A stretch of DNA of 64,000 nucleotides. Origin: Alphaproteobacteria bacterium (lineage in GTDB: Bacteria > Pseudomonadota > Alphaproteobacteria > Sphingomonadales > JAKSBY01). The translations under genes were made by a program, and so were the position numbers. Positions within the stretch are counted from its first letter, which is position 1, and each line of letters starts with the position of its first letter. The DNA lies in assembly GCA_021774625.1 (NCBI GenBank), contig JAJFIV010000033.1:108201-172200 (forward strand). Direction: 5' to 3'. Below the pieces are notes generated by a model that saw only the letters and a program-made list of their open reading frames with translations, ran no database searches and had not been told where the DNA came from. Below are positions 37,353 to 46,116 of the stretch, one piece after another.

Positions 37353-37381
37353 TATATATACTAAATCTCCCTATATATCAA
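37353..37381 (-). promoter_or_regulatory. Predicted toxin-antitoxin promoter
   Basis: On the minus strand TTGATA (37381-37376), 17-bp spacer, TATATA (37358-37353). TATATA-type sequence flanks the spacer on both sides, forming an AT-rich dyad suited to autoregulation by the antitoxin. Confidence 0.5.
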
Positions 37382-37392
37382 TTTAATGCAGA

Positions 37393-37424
37393 AAAGGGTT
37401 CGGCTGACACAAACCGAACCCTTT
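37393..37424 (-). terminator. Intrinsic terminator of the glycine cleavage operon
   Basis: AAAGGGTTCGG and CCGAACCCTTT form an 11-bp perfect stem with a 10-nt loop, 22 bp after the gcvPB stop codon; on the minus strand it is followed by TTC after the closing Ts. It also separates the operon from the TA promoter downstream. Confidence 0.7.
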
Positions 37425-37445
37425 AAAGACTTCAGGCGGGTGAAA

Positions 37446-39008
37446 TTATTCGGCGGCGGCCCGCTGTTCCGGCGGGGTCCAGCGCAGAACAGGATTACGG
37501 GCGGCCCTGGTTTCATCCAGACGCTGCAGCGGTGCAAGATAGGGAGCGCCGGAAAAACGGGCCGTATCGCCGCTTTTCGCAGCCCTGGTCAAAGACCGCA
37601 TCATCCCGATGAAGGTATCTATACTGTCCTTGCTCTCCGTCTCCGTCGGTTCAATCAGCATAGCGCCATGCACCACCAGCGGGAAATACATGGTCATGGG
37701 GTGGAAGCCTTCGTCGATCATCGCCTTGGCGAAATCGAGCGTTTCAACCCCGGTCCCTTTCAGGAAGCGGTCATCGAACAGGCATTCATGCATGCACGGG
37801 CCGTCAAAGGACGGAGTCATCACATCCTTGAGACTGGCCATCACATAATTGGCGTTAAGAACGGCATCTTCCGCCACCTGGCGAAGGCCGTCAGAGCCGT
37901 GACTCATCATATAGGCCAGAGCCCGGATGAACATGCCCATCTGGCCATGGAATGCGGTCAGGCGGCCCAAGGCGGTGTCATCGGCATCCGGGTGCTCCTT
38001 GATCTTGAAGGCGCCGTTTTCCTCAACCACATAGGGCAGCGGCGCGAAGGGGGCCAGCGCCTCGGAAAACACCACCGGCCCTGAGCCCGGCCCGCCGCCG
38101 CCATGAGGCGTGGAGAAGGTTTTATGCAGATTGATATGCATCGCATCAACGCCGAGATCACCGGGCCGCACCCGGCCAACAATGGCGTTAAAATTAGCGC
38201 CGTCACAGTAAAAGAGCGCGCCCGCGTCATGCACCGCATCGGCCAGCTTGGCGATTTCATTTTCAAACAGCCCGCAGGTGTTGGGATTGGTGATCATCAC
38301 GGCGGCGGCATCTTCATTCAGTTCCGCCTCAAACGCCGCGAGATCGACGCGGCCGCGGGAATCGGCGGGGATGGCTTTGACGCCATAGCCGCAAAGCGCG
38401 GCTGTTGCCGGATTGGTGCCATGGGCCGATTCCGGCACCAACACAGTTTTCCGGGCATTGCCGCGGGCTTCCAGCGCCGCGCGGATCGCCATCAGACCGC
38501 ACAACTCGCCATGCGCACCGGCTTTGGGCGACATGGCCACCGCCGGCATTCCGGTGAGGGTTTTCAGCCAGTGAGCCAGCTCCTGCATCAGACGCAGCGA
38601 TCCCTGCACCGTGGATTGCGGCTGCAAAGGATGAACATCGGCAAGGCCCGGCACCCGCGCCATTTTTTCATTCAGCCGCGGATTATGCTTCATGGTGCAC
38701 GAACCCAGCGGGTACATGCCCATATCGATGGCGTAATTCTTACGGCTGAGGCGGGAATAATGGCGAACGGCCTCCGGCTCCGACAGGCCCGGCAGACCAA
38801 TCGGCGCATGCCGTTCAAGACCGCCAAACGCAGGATCAAATTTGCCGGGATCGGCAAAATCAACGCCGGTGCGCGACGGATCGCCCACTTCAAAGATCAG
38901 CTTTTCCTGCTGTTCGAGCCCGCGATGGCCGGTAAAGGTTTCAATGCTGTCCGCATTGCCCGGAATATTATCAGCACGGCTGGCCCGTCCCTGACTATTC
39001 ATGCTCAT
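37446..39008 (-). CDS. gcvPB: Glycine dehydrogenase (decarboxylating) subunit 2
   Basis: A 520-residue PLP enzyme, the C-terminal half of the glycine cleavage P-protein when split in two. The PLP-Lys motif is [22 protein letters not shown]; the start [13 protein letters not shown] and [20 protein letters not shown] are typical. With GcvPA it decarboxylates glycine and passes the aminomethyl group to lipoyl-GcvH. The ATG overlaps the stop of gcvPA by 4 bp (ATGA). The first residues are extended relative to some homologues. Confidence 0.95.
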   Translation of the reverse strand: MSMNSQGRASRADNIPGNADSIETFTGHRGLEQQEKLIFEVGDPSRTGVDFADPGKFDPAFGGLERHAPIGLPGLSEPEAVRHYSRLSRKNYAIDMGMYPLGSCTMKHNPRLNEKMARVPGLADVHPLQPQSTVQGSLRLMQELAHWLKTLTGMPAVAMSPKAGAHGELCGLMAIRAALEARGNARKTVLVPESAHGTNPATAALCGYGVKAIPADSRGRVDLAAFEAELNEDAAAVMITNPNTCGLFENEIAKLADAVHDAGALFYCDGANFNAIVGRVRPGDLGVDAMHINLHKTFSTPHGGGGPGSGPVVFSEALAPFAPLPYVVEENGAFKIKEHPDADDTALGRLTAFHGQMGMFIRALAYMMSHGSDGLRQVAEDAVLNANYVMASLKDVMTPSFDGPCMHECLFDDRFLKGTGVETLDFAKAMIDEGFHPMTMYFPLVVHGAMLIEPTETESKDSIDTFIGMMRSLTRAAKSGDTARFSGAPYLAPLQRLDETRAARNPVLRWTPPEQRAAAE

Positions 39009-40372
39009 GCCAGCTCTCCCTTAAGTGCCTCAACCAGTGCGGCGATATCCTCAGACGTGACCATTTCGGTCGCCGCCAGGATCAACAGATTTTCAAGATC
39101 GGGGTCACCGGGATAGAGCCTTGAGGCCGGAACCCCCGCAAGGATATCCTTCGCCGCCAGCGCTTCGACCACCGGCTCCGCCGCTTTCGGCAAGACAGCG
39201 GTTATTTCGTTGAAAAAGGCCTCATTGAGAATTTTGACGCCCGGCACATCCGCAAGCCGCGCCTTCAATTCCAGCGTCTTTTTGTGATTGATCGCGGCAA
39301 CCCGGCGCAAACCGGCTTCGCCCAGCAACGACATATGGATGGTAAAGGCAAGCGCGCACAGCCCGGAATTGGTGCAGATATTGCTGGTCGCCTTTTCGCG
39401 CCGGATATGCTGCTCCCGGGTTGAAAGGGTCAGCACATACCCCCGTGCGCCGGTGGCGTCAACGGTCTCGCCGCAGAGGCGGCCTGGCATATGGCGGATA
39501 TATTTCTGTTTACAGGCAAAAAGGCCGAGATACGGCCCGCCGAAATTCAGGCCGTTGCCGATGCTCTGGCCTTCGCAAACAACGATATCGGCGCCCATTT
39601 CACCGGGCGACATGATGGCCCCCATGGATATCACTTCCGTAACGACCACGATCAAAAGCCCGCCGGCCGCGCGCACCGCATCCGCGAGAGGACGAAGATC
39701 ATGGACATGGCCAAAGAAATCCGGATTCTGCATCACCACACAGGCCGTATCCCCATCGACCGCGGCAATCAGGGCGTCTATATCGTCCCCCGGCGCGGCC
39801 GGCTTGGGGGCAAAGCTGATCAGTTCGTCATCGGTATGTTTGGTTTCCGTCCGGGCGACGCTGATATAATGAGCATGCAGCCCGCCGGAGATCAGCGCTT
39901 TTTTCCGCCGGGTCACCCGGCGCGCCATCAAAACCGCTTCCGCGCAGCCGGTGGAGCCGTCATACATGGAGGCATTGGCGACTTCCATGCCGGTCAGCTG
40001 CGCGACCTGGGTCTGGAATTCAAACAGACTCTGGAGTGTGCCCTGGCTGATTTCCGGCTGATAGGGGGTGTAGGACGTAAGAAATTCACCGCGCTGAATC
40101 AAATGGTCGACAGACGCCGGAACATGGTGCCGGTAAGCGCCGCAGCCGACAAAAAAAGGCACGGCGCCCGCCTGGGTGTTTTCTTCCCCAAGACCGCGGA
40201 AATAACGGTCAATTTCCAGTTCTCCTGCGTGAAGAGGCAGATCGACCAGATCTTTCAGACGCGCCTTTTCCGGCACATCACAAAACAGATCATCAACGGA
40301 TTTAATGCCGATTTTCGCCAGCATCTCCCGCCGGTCGGCATCCGTGTGAGGTAAATAACGCATTCCATCCAC
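39005..40372 (-). CDS. gcvPA: Glycine dehydrogenase (decarboxylating) subunit 1
   Basis: A 455-residue protein, the N-terminal half of the P-protein, structurally a PLP-fold subunit without the Lys. Recognised from [20 protein letters not shown] at the start, [20 protein letters not shown]-like sequence (here [16 protein letters not shown]), [20 protein letters not shown] and [20 protein letters not shown]. Two-subunit P-proteins are typical of alphaproteobacteria and Gram-positives. 12 bp downstream of the methyltransferase gene. Confidence 0.95.
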   Translation of the reverse strand: MDGMRYLPHTDADRREMLAKIGIKSVDDLFCDVPEKARLKDLVDLPLHAGELEIDRYFRGLGEENTQAGAVPFFVGCGAYRHHVPASVDHLIQRGEFLTSYTPYQPEISQGTLQSLFEFQTQVAQLTGMEVANASMYDGSTGCAEAVLMARRVTRRKKALISGGLHAHYISVARTETKHTDDELISFAPKPAAPGDDIDALIAAVDGDTACVVMQNPDFFGHVHDLRPLADAVRAAGGLLIVVVTEVISMGAIMSPGEMGADIVVCEGQSIGNGLNFGGPYLGLFACKQKYIRHMPGRLCGETVDATGARGYVLTLSTREQHIRREKATSNICTNSGLCALAFTIHMSLLGEAGLRRVAAINHKKTLELKARLADVPGVKILNEAFFNEITAVLPKAAEPVVEALAAKDILAGVPASRLYPGDPDLENLLILAATEMVTSEDIAALVEALKGELA

Positions 40373-40384
40373 TCCTGTAAAATC

Positions 40385-41167
40385 TTACTTTTTTGGTTTG
40401 ACGGCCTTGAACCGCAGCCGGATATAATCGGCGGTCCAGTCTCCGCTTTCATCCATCAGGTCCGGTTTTGCCAATTCGATTGCCTTTTCCATGACAGCCT
40501 GCCGCTGGTCTTCCCCTATAGAGGCAAAAAACCGGCCGCCAAAAGTTTCATACCAGCCTTTCAGTCCCGCCGGCAGCGGAGTCGGTCTCGGCACAATGGC
40601 AATATGATCAACCACGAAGCCGGCGCCTTCCAGCACCGCGCTATATTCCTCCGCCGTGGGATAATATTTATGATCGGGCGGCAGGGCGGCGCCGGTGACC
40701 ATCTCAAAGGCTGCGCGAACGGCGACCCGGATCGCGGCGACATTGCCGTGACCACCAAATTCACCAACGAAACGTCCGCCGGATTTCAAGGCCCGAAAAA
40801 CGCCTGCGGCGACCTTTTCCGCATCCGGCATCCAGTGCAAAGCCGCATTGGAAAAAACCGCGTCGAATTCCCCGTCGAAACTCAGATTTTGCGCATCGCC
40901 AACCGTGGCATCAATACCTCTGCCCGTCGCGACCGCAACCATATCCGCGGAACTGTCGATCCCGGCAACGCCGGCCTCGGCGGCGACAATTTTTTCGCTC
41001 AGTACCCCGTCGCCGCAACCAATATCCAGAATATGCTCGCCCGCCTGCGGGGCCAGCAAATCCAGCGCCACAGCCCCCAATGCGGAAACATATCCCGCCT
41101 GCGCCGCATAACGCGACGGCTGCCAGGATTGTCGTTCCCTGAATTTTGTGCCGGGTGTGATCTGCAA
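40385..41167 (-). CDS. Class I SAM-dependent methyltransferase within the gcv operon
   Basis: A 260-residue methyltransferase. Motif I is HILDIGCGDGVLSEKI, followed by GIDSSADMV, DAVFSNAALHWMPD and RALKSGGRFVGEFGG, which resemble the trans-aconitate/UbiE-like group. The substrate is unknown. It sits between gcvH and gcvPA with 12-bp gaps on both sides, so it is co-transcribed with the glycine cleavage genes. A link to one-carbon flow through SAM is possible but not shown. Confidence 0.88.
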   Translation of the reverse strand: MQITPGTKFRERQSWQPSRYAAQAGYVSALGAVALDLLAPQAGEHILDIGCGDGVLSEKIVAAEAGVAGIDSSADMVAVATGRGIDATVGDAQNLSFDGEFDAVFSNAALHWMPDAEKVAAGVFRALKSGGRFVGEFGGHGNVAAIRVAVRAAFEMVTGAALPPDHKYYPTAEEYSAVLEGAGFVVDHIAIVPRPTPLPAGLKGWYETFGGRFFASIGEDQRQAVMEKAIELAKPDLMDESGDWTADYIRLRFKAVKPKK

Positions 41168-41179
41168 AATCCGGCTTAC

Positions 41180-41557
41180 TTAATCGAGATCTTTGACGAA
41201 TTCTTCATACTGGTCCTCGGTCATCAATTCATCAAGCTGTCCGGCATCATCCATCCTGATTTTGAAAAACCAGCCGGCGTCGTCCGCCGACTGATTGACC
41301 AACGACGGATCATCATTCAGGGTGACATTGACTTCCGTCACTTCACCGTTAACCGGCGCATAAATTTCGCTTGCGGCCTTTACGGATTCAACTACGGCGG
41401 CTTCATCCCCTTTGATGAAAACCGCGCCGACATCCGGCAGTTCCACAAACACCACATCGCCAAGGGCCTTTTGGGCATAATCGGTGATCCCGACCGTTCC
41501 CACATCGCCATCAACGCTGATCCATTCATGGTCTTCTGAATATCTCGTCGTGCTCAC
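41180..41557 (-). CDS. gcvH: Glycine cleavage system H protein
   Basis: A 125-residue lipoyl carrier protein. The lipoylation site is Lys60 in VVESVKAASEIYAPV; EDHEWISVDGDVGTVGITDYAQ at the N-terminus and GWFFKIRM near the C-terminus are family hallmarks. It shuttles the aminomethyl group between P, T and L proteins. 18 bp after gcvT. Confidence 0.96.
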   Translation of the reverse strand: MSTTRYSEDHEWISVDGDVGTVGITDYAQKALGDVVFVELPDVGAVFIKGDEAAVVESVKAASEIYAPVNGEVTEVNVTLNDDPSLVNQSADDAGWFFKIRMDDAGQLDELMTEDQYEEFVKDLD

Positions 41558-41575
41558 CCTTCATTCCTCCCTTGG

Positions 41576-42709
41576 TTATTGAGGTTTACGATAAAAACGT
41601 TTTTCGACAAACGGCATGGGGGCGACTTTCGCCGGCAGGATTTTGCCGCGGACCGACAGACCAATTTCCGTCCCGTTTTCAGAAAATTCCCGGGGCACAT
41701 AGCCCATAGCAACCGGGCCGCCGAATGTGGGGCCGAAGCCGCCCGACGTGACCGTGCCGATCACAGCGCCATCGCCATCAACAATATCGGTTCCTTCCCG
41801 GGCGGGCTGCCGGCCATTAGGCAGAATACCGACCAGCTTTTTGGCAACCCCTTCCGATAATTCCCGCAGGATACGCCCGGCGCCGGGGAAATCGGCCCGC
41901 TCGCGCCGGACTTTCGGCACGGCCCAGGCGATATTGCCCTCAACCGGGCTTTTGCTTTGATCGATGTCATGGCCGTAAAGGCAAAGCCCTGCTTCCAGCC
42001 GCAGTGAATCGCGGGCGCCAAGGCCGATGGATTCGACCTCGTCATGGCTGAGGAGCAGGCGCACAATGCGGACCGCGTCTTCTTCCGCGACGGAAATCTC
42101 GAACCCGTCTTCGCCGGTATAGCCTGAGCGGCCCATATGGCAGTCAGCGCCATCAATTTCAGCCCGGATGGCGTTCATGAAGCCGACTTCCTCAAGACCG
42201 GGAACATGGCGGGACAAAACCTCCGCCGCTTTCGGGCCCTGCAGCGCCAGGAGAGCCCGGTCATCAAGCCGTTCCAATGTGGCCTTTCCCTTCAAAGAAG
42301 AAGCGATATGGGCAAAATCCTCTTCCTTGCAGGCGGCGTTCACCACCAGATAAAGGGTTTTCGGATCCACAGCCAGGCGCGTCACCATCAGATCATCCAT
42401 AATGCCGCCTTCGGCGTTCAGAAGAACCGTGTAGCGCATCTGGCCCGGCTTCAGCCCGGCAATATTGCCCGGCACCAGCGTTTCCAGAAGGACGGCGGCA
42501 TCTTCATCTGTCCCGGGCTTGAGCAAGGCCTGTCCCATATGGGAAACATCGAACAGTCCGGCCGCTTCGCGGGTGTGAAGGTGTTCTTTCATGATGCCGA
42601 GCGGAAACTGAACCGGCATTTCATAGCCGGCAAACGGCACCATCTTGCCGCCAAGTTCCACATGCAGATCGTAAAGCGGCGTGCGCTTCAGGGATGGGTC
42701 CAAAGTCAT
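41576..42709 (-). CDS. gcvT: Glycine cleavage system aminomethyltransferase (T protein)
   Basis: A 377-residue tetrahydrofolate-dependent enzyme. FDVSHMGQ near residue 50, GEDGFEISV, and ARDSLRLEAGLCLYGHDID are the conserved GcvT motifs. It releases ammonia from the aminomethyl-H protein and forms methylene-THF. First gene of the operon, directly below the glycine riboswitch. Confidence 0.96.
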   Translation of the reverse strand: MTLDPSLKRTPLYDLHVELGGKMVPFAGYEMPVQFPLGIMKEHLHTREAAGLFDVSHMGQALLKPGTDEDAAVLLETLVPGNIAGLKPGQMRYTVLLNAEGGIMDDLMVTRLAVDPKTLYLVVNAACKEEDFAHIASSLKGKATLERLDDRALLALQGPKAAEVLSRHVPGLEEVGFMNAIRAEIDGADCHMGRSGYTGEDGFEISVAEEDAVRIVRLLLSHDEVESIGLGARDSLRLEAGLCLYGHDIDQSKSPVEGNIAWAVPKVRRERADFPGAGRILRELSEGVAKKLVGILPNGRQPAREGTDIVDGDGAVIGTVTSGGFGPTFGGPVAMGYVPREFSENGTEIGLSVRGKILPAKVAPMPFVEKRFYRKPQ

Positions 42710-42759
42710 ACTCTCTCCCGTGCAAGACGGCCAGCCACCCGCAAAATACGGATGACATA

Positions 42760-42966
42760 CGCCCCCTCTGTCACGGGACCTGAGAGATTTGACCTCGCTT
42801 GCGAGGCTTACCCCTTCGGTGAGACTCTGTACAACGAGCCTGCTTTCCAGAGTTAGATGCCGGTGCGGTCCTTTGGCCTGAGAGTTTCCGGGGCGGTTGC
42901 TCCTTCGGCGCCGGTCGGGACCGGGCTCTCCCGCAGTCAGCTATGACCGTTTCCGGTCACTCCGGC
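42760..42966 (-). ncRNA. Tandem glycine riboswitch
   Basis: Reading the minus strand, the leader has GGGAGAG ... GCCGAAGGAGCAA ... CTCTCAGGC-CAAAGGACC (first aptamer), then a second aptamer with ACTCTGGAAAG ... CACCGAAGGGGTAAGCC ... CTCTCAGGTCCCGTGACAGAGGGGG. These are the conserved cores of the gcvT RNA element, which binds glycine cooperatively and usually switches the glycine cleavage operon on. It ends about 50 nt before gcvT. The remaining bases between 42710 and 42759 hold the expression platform, for which I see no clear terminator, so translational control is possible. Confidence 0.93.
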
Positions 42967-42994
42967 ATCATACGGCGGCCGGGAACCAAGTCAA
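42967..42994 (-). promoter_or_regulatory. Predicted promoter of the glycine cleavage operon
   Basis: Minus-strand TTGACT (42994-42989), 16-bp spacer, TATGAT (42972-42967). Transcription would start near 42960, exactly at the 5' edge of the riboswitch. Confidence 0.65.
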
Positions 42995-43013
42995 CGCTCA
43001 CGTCGCATCAAAT

Positions 43014-43547
43014 TTAACGGAGGAGATTATAGACCACTTCATTATCGGAAAGTTGAAAGCCGACAAGGAGTTCATAATCGTAGCGGCGCGCCTGTTCGAT
43101 TTCCGGAATGTAGCTGGAAATGGTTTCCATTGACTGGGCGCGGAGCGAATCGGGGCCAAATGTGAGGGTGAGGTTGTAGATTTTTTTCGCCACGACCAGA
43201 TTGTTATCGCGAATCACCGTAACGAAATAAGGAATGGTAACCGTATCACCCTGAGCAGCGGGGCCTTTCATGGCCGAAACCATAAAGGAAACCTTTCCTT
43301 CAACATCCGTCCCCTGGCTGCAGGTGCTTTTGACATTGGACATCAAGGCTGTATAGGCCACATCCGTCCGGTCCCGGCCCTCGCCTTCAAACAGGGTGAT
43401 ATCGCCGGTATACCCCATGATCGCCACGGCCGGACAACGGGTGATGGTCACTTCAAAGGGGTTTTTGTTGGCGTTACAGCTCACCAGAAAGAGCGACAGG
43501 CCAATAGCGGGGGCAACGCCTTTAAATTTAGCAATAGACTTCATCAT
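43014..43547 (-). CDS. Predicted lipoprotein of unknown function
   Basis: A 177-residue protein with a lipoprotein signal (GLSLFLVSC, Cys24). The mature part is rich in beta-strand-like segments (PFEVTITRCPAVAIMGYTGD; TVTIPYFVTVIRDNNLVVAKKIYNLTLTFG) and ends in LVGFQLSDNEVVYNLLR. I do not recognise a named domain, but proteins of this appearance recur in alphaproteobacteria. It stands alone between the gcv promoter and the CDGSH gene. Confidence 0.75.
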   Translation of the reverse strand: MMKSIAKFKGVAPAIGLSLFLVSCNANKNPFEVTITRCPAVAIMGYTGDITLFEGEGRDRTDVAYTALMSNVKSTCSQGTDVEGKVSFMVSAMKGPAAQGDTVTIPYFVTVIRDNNLVVAKKIYNLTLTFGPDSLRAQSMETISSYIPEIEQARRYDYELLVGFQLSDNEVVYNLLR

Positions 43548-43577
43548 TCAAAATACCATCACAATAATGAGACCAGT

Positions 43578-43835
43578 TTAAGGCAAACGGGCATGGGTGC
43601 CGTCGCACAGCGGCGCTTTTTCCGTCCGCTTGCAGCCGCAAAAATAAGCATCGCCTGTCGCCTTAGCCTTATGGGCCACCGGCTGAAATCCGGTTCCCGC
43701 ATGGCTGCCGTCGCAAAAGGGCTGCTTTTTTGACCGCCCGCAGGCACACCACCAATAGGTCCTGCCTTCGACCACGCTTTCCTTAAAAGGCATTTTCTGA
43801 CAGATAGGAGGCGATGCATTTTCCGCATTCGACAT
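43578..43835 (-). CDS. Double CDGSH iron-sulfur domain protein
   Basis: An 85-residue protein from the ATG at 43835 (MSNAENASPP); the ORF track adds 23 codons. Two CDGSH motifs are complete: CACGRSKKQPFCDGSH and CGCKRTEKAPLCDGTH, each providing three Cys and one His for a 2Fe-2S cluster. Small two-motif proteins of this kind are soluble redox or cluster-transfer proteins in bacteria. Divergent from thrB with 89 bp between starts. Confidence 0.9.
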   Translation of the reverse strand: MSNAENASPPICQKMPFKESVVEGRTYWWCACGRSKKQPFCDGSHAGTGFQPVAHKAKATGDAYFCGCKRTEKAPLCDGTHARLP

Positions 43836-43924
43836 TTTCGGCTCCAGACGATACACAGACGCAATCAAGCGCGGCATCATAGGGAAGGCCTGCGCCAAGC
43901 ACAAGCGATCAAAACCGGATTTCC

Positions 43925-44887
43925 ATGGCAGTCTATACCAGCATAACGGAAAGCGAACTCCGCGGTTTTTTGCAAGGCTATGACCTCGGTGCCCTGAAAA
44001 GTTTTGAGGGGATTCAGGAAGGGGTGGAAAATTCCAATTTCAAGCTGGTTACCGACCGGGGCCCCTATATTCTGACCATCTTCGAGCGGCGGGTGCGTGA
44101 GGAAGATTTGCCTTATTTCCTCGGGTTGTCACGGCATTTATCGGAAAAAGGCATTTCCTGCCCCGATCCCTTTCCAGCAAAAAACGGCGCGATTATCGGC
44201 CGTCTGAAAGCGAAGCCCGCCGCCATTATCAGTTTTCTGGAAGGCAGGCCTGTTTGGCCCCCGGCAGAGGACCACTGCCGTCAGGCGGGGGAATTAGTGG
44301 GTCAAATGCAACTGGCCGGACAGGATTTCGCGCACAGCAGGAAAAATGATCTCGGCCTTGCCGGCTGGCATGATCTTATGGCAAAGACCCGCGACCGGGC
44401 GGACAAAATTGCACCCGGCCTGGCAGCCGCCATTGCTAAAGAGCTCGATTTTCTGCAGCGGAACTGGCCGCAGAATTTACCAAAAGGGGCGGTTCATGCG
44501 GACCTCTTTCACGACAATGTCTTTTTCAAAAACGCGCAGCTTTCCGGCGTCATCGATTTCTATTTCGCCTGCGATGATTTCTATGCCTATGATCTGGCGG
44601 TTACCCTGAACGCCTGGTGCTTTGGCGATGAGACGCATTTTGACCGGGAAAACGCCGCCGCCATGATCAATGGTTATCAGACCATCCGCCCATTCTCCGT
44701 TCAGGAAAAATCCGCCTTTCCTGTCCTGTGCCGGGGCGCCGCAATGCGCTTTCTTTTGACCCGGCTGTATGACACGCTGAATCGGGTCGATAAGGCCCTG
44801 GTGACTGTGAAAGACCCCCTTGCCTATCTTAATCGGCTGAAATTCCACCAATCCATCACCGGCTGGAGCGGCTATGGCTTTGTTTAA
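43925..44887 (+). CDS. thrB: Homoserine kinase, APH-fold type
   Basis: A 320-residue kinase of the aminoglycoside phosphotransferase fold (ThrB type II), not the GHMP fold. [20 protein letters not shown] at the start, [16 protein letters not shown], the catalytic loop [14 protein letters not shown], and [26 protein letters not shown] with the metal-binding Asp are all characteristic. It phosphorylates homoserine on the way to threonine. The end overlaps rnhA by 14 bp, a common alphaproteobacterial arrangement. Confidence 0.94.
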   Translation: MAVYTSITESELRGFLQGYDLGALKSFEGIQEGVENSNFKLVTDRGPYILTIFERRVREEDLPYFLGLSRHLSEKGISCPDPFPAKNGAIIGRLKAKPAAIISFLEGRPVWPPAEDHCRQAGELVGQMQLAGQDFAHSRKNDLGLAGWHDLMAKTRDRADKIAPGLAAAIAKELDFLQRNWPQNLPKGAVHADLFHDNVFFKNAQLSGVIDFYFACDDFYAYDLAVTLNAWCFGDETHFDRENAAAMINGYQTIRPFSVQEKSAFPVLCRGAAMRFLLTRLYDTLNRVDKALVTVKDPLAYLNRLKFHQSITGWSGYGFV

Positions 44888-45332
44888 ACGCAAACGGAAA
44901 GAAGTGCATATCTATACGGACGGCGCCTGTTCCGGCAATCCCGGTCCCGGCGGCTGGGGCGCTCTTTTGCTTTATAATGGTCATGAAAAGGAACTGAAGG
45001 GCGGCGAGAAGGAAACCACCAACAACCGCATGGAGCTGCGCGCCGCCATCGAAGCGCTGAAGGCGCTGAAAGGTCCCTGCAATGTGAAGCTTTCCACTGA
45101 TAGCGTCTATGTGAAAGACGGCATCACCAAATGGATTCATAACTGGAAAAAAAACGGCTGGCGTACGGCCGCAAAAAAGCCGGTGAAAAACGCCGATCTG
45201 TGGCAGGATCTGGAAGACGTGCTGCAACATCACGACGTTTCCTGGCGCTGGGTCAAAGGCCATGCCGGCCACCCGGAAAATGAACGCGCCGATCAACTGG
45301 CGCGGGACGGGATGGAAAGGCATAGAGGATAG
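44874..45332 (+). CDS. rnhA: Ribonuclease HI
   Basis: A 152-residue enzyme that degrades RNA in RNA-DNA hybrids. Active-site acidic residues are seen in [18 protein letters not shown] (Asp16), [15 protein letters not shown] (Glu), [11 protein letters not shown] (Asp) and [15 protein letters not shown] (His and Asp). Start codon lies inside thrB. Confidence 0.96.
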   Translation: MALFKRKRKEVHIYTDGACSGNPGPGGWGALLLYNGHEKELKGGEKETTNNRMELRAAIEALKALKGPCNVKLSTDSVYVKDGITKWIHNWKKNGWRTAAKKPVKNADLWQDLEDVLQHHDVSWRWVKGHAGHPENERADQLARDGMERHRG

Positions 45333-45341
45333 GCCGTCAAT

Positions 45342-45620
45342 TCAGCCGCCGCAGTAAATAAGCTTGAATTGAAAGAATGCTAACCGTTGACTTTCCGGAA
45401 TTTTCAATGCGCAATCGGTCTGCGTTAAAAAGCTGAATAACCTTTTGAGCCGCCTGAGTAGCCTGGGCACGCCATTTCGATCACGCCAGTCAGAAAAAAT
45501 TTCATCCAGACGCCCAAGATCCGTATTGACCTGATCAAGAAGCGGATTGAGAGTATCTATTTCCAAGGGCGGGTCCGGCGGAAGATCGCGCGGGCTGGCA
45601 TGATAGATACAGGAAAACAA
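45342..45620 (-). CDS. Possible small hypothetical protein
   Basis: A 92-codon open frame filling the gap between rnhA and the nfeD gene. It would need a TTG start without a visible ribosome binding site and contains no internal Met. The middle (LDEIFSDWRDRNGVPRLLRRLKRLF) could be helical. I do not recognise it. It may be a small gene, a decayed gene or chance; nothing else explains this stretch. Confidence 0.3.
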   Translation of the reverse strand: MFSCIYHASPRDLPPDPPLEIDTLNPLLDQVNTDLGRLDEIFSDWRDRNGVPRLLRRLKRLFSFLTQTDCALKIPESQRLAFFQFKLIYCGG

Positions 45621-45641
45621 GTTACAAAAATTCTACTTTTG

Positions 45642-46109
45642 TTACTTGTTTTGTCTGTTCTCCGCCGCCTTCACCTGCAGGGCGGCACCGACAACGCTTG
45701 TGACTTCAACGATTGTCCCTTCGGCAATATCGGGTCCGTGGGCGAGCCACTGGGAATCGCCGACTTTGACCTTGCCGGAACCGTTCTCGATAGCCTCAAT
45801 CACCTTATAGCGCTGGCCGATCATGGCCGTGCCGCGCTGATTGAGATTGCTGTCGCTGGTCGGTGTCGGGTGTTTTTGGATAAAATTCCGCCCGGCGAAA
45901 ACGGAAATGATCGCCAGTACCGAGTAAATCACCAACTGCAGCTGCCAGGAAAGATCGGCGAGGATAAGGACAATCACGCCGGTCACCGCAGCGGCGATGC
46001 CGAGCCAGAGGAAGACCACGCCCGGGACCAGCATTTCCAGCACCAGAAGGACAACCGCGGCGATAAACCAGGTCCAGTAACTCAGGGTGAAATCGTCAAA
46101 AATACCCAT
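45642..46109 (-). CDS. NfeD-like membrane protein
   Basis: A 155-residue protein from ATG 46109 (MGIFDDFTLSYW); the ORF track begins inside the SPFH gene. Two or three membrane helices (YWTWFIAAVVLLVLEMLVPGVVFLWLGIAAAVTGVIVLIL) are followed by the OB-fold NfeD domain (LNQRGTAMIGQRYKVIEAI ... VEVTSVVGAALQV). NfeD proteins pair with SPFH/stomatin proteins, here the gene 7 bp upstream, and may help membrane-protein quality control. Confidence 0.9.
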   Translation of the reverse strand: MGIFDDFTLSYWTWFIAAVVLLVLEMLVPGVVFLWLGIAAAVTGVIVLILADLSWQLQLVIYSVLAIISVFAGRNFIQKHPTPTSDSNLNQRGTAMIGQRYKVIEAIENGSGKVKVGDSQWLAHGPDIAEGTIVEVTSVVGAALQVKAAENRQNK

Positions 46110-46116
46110 GCCCGTC

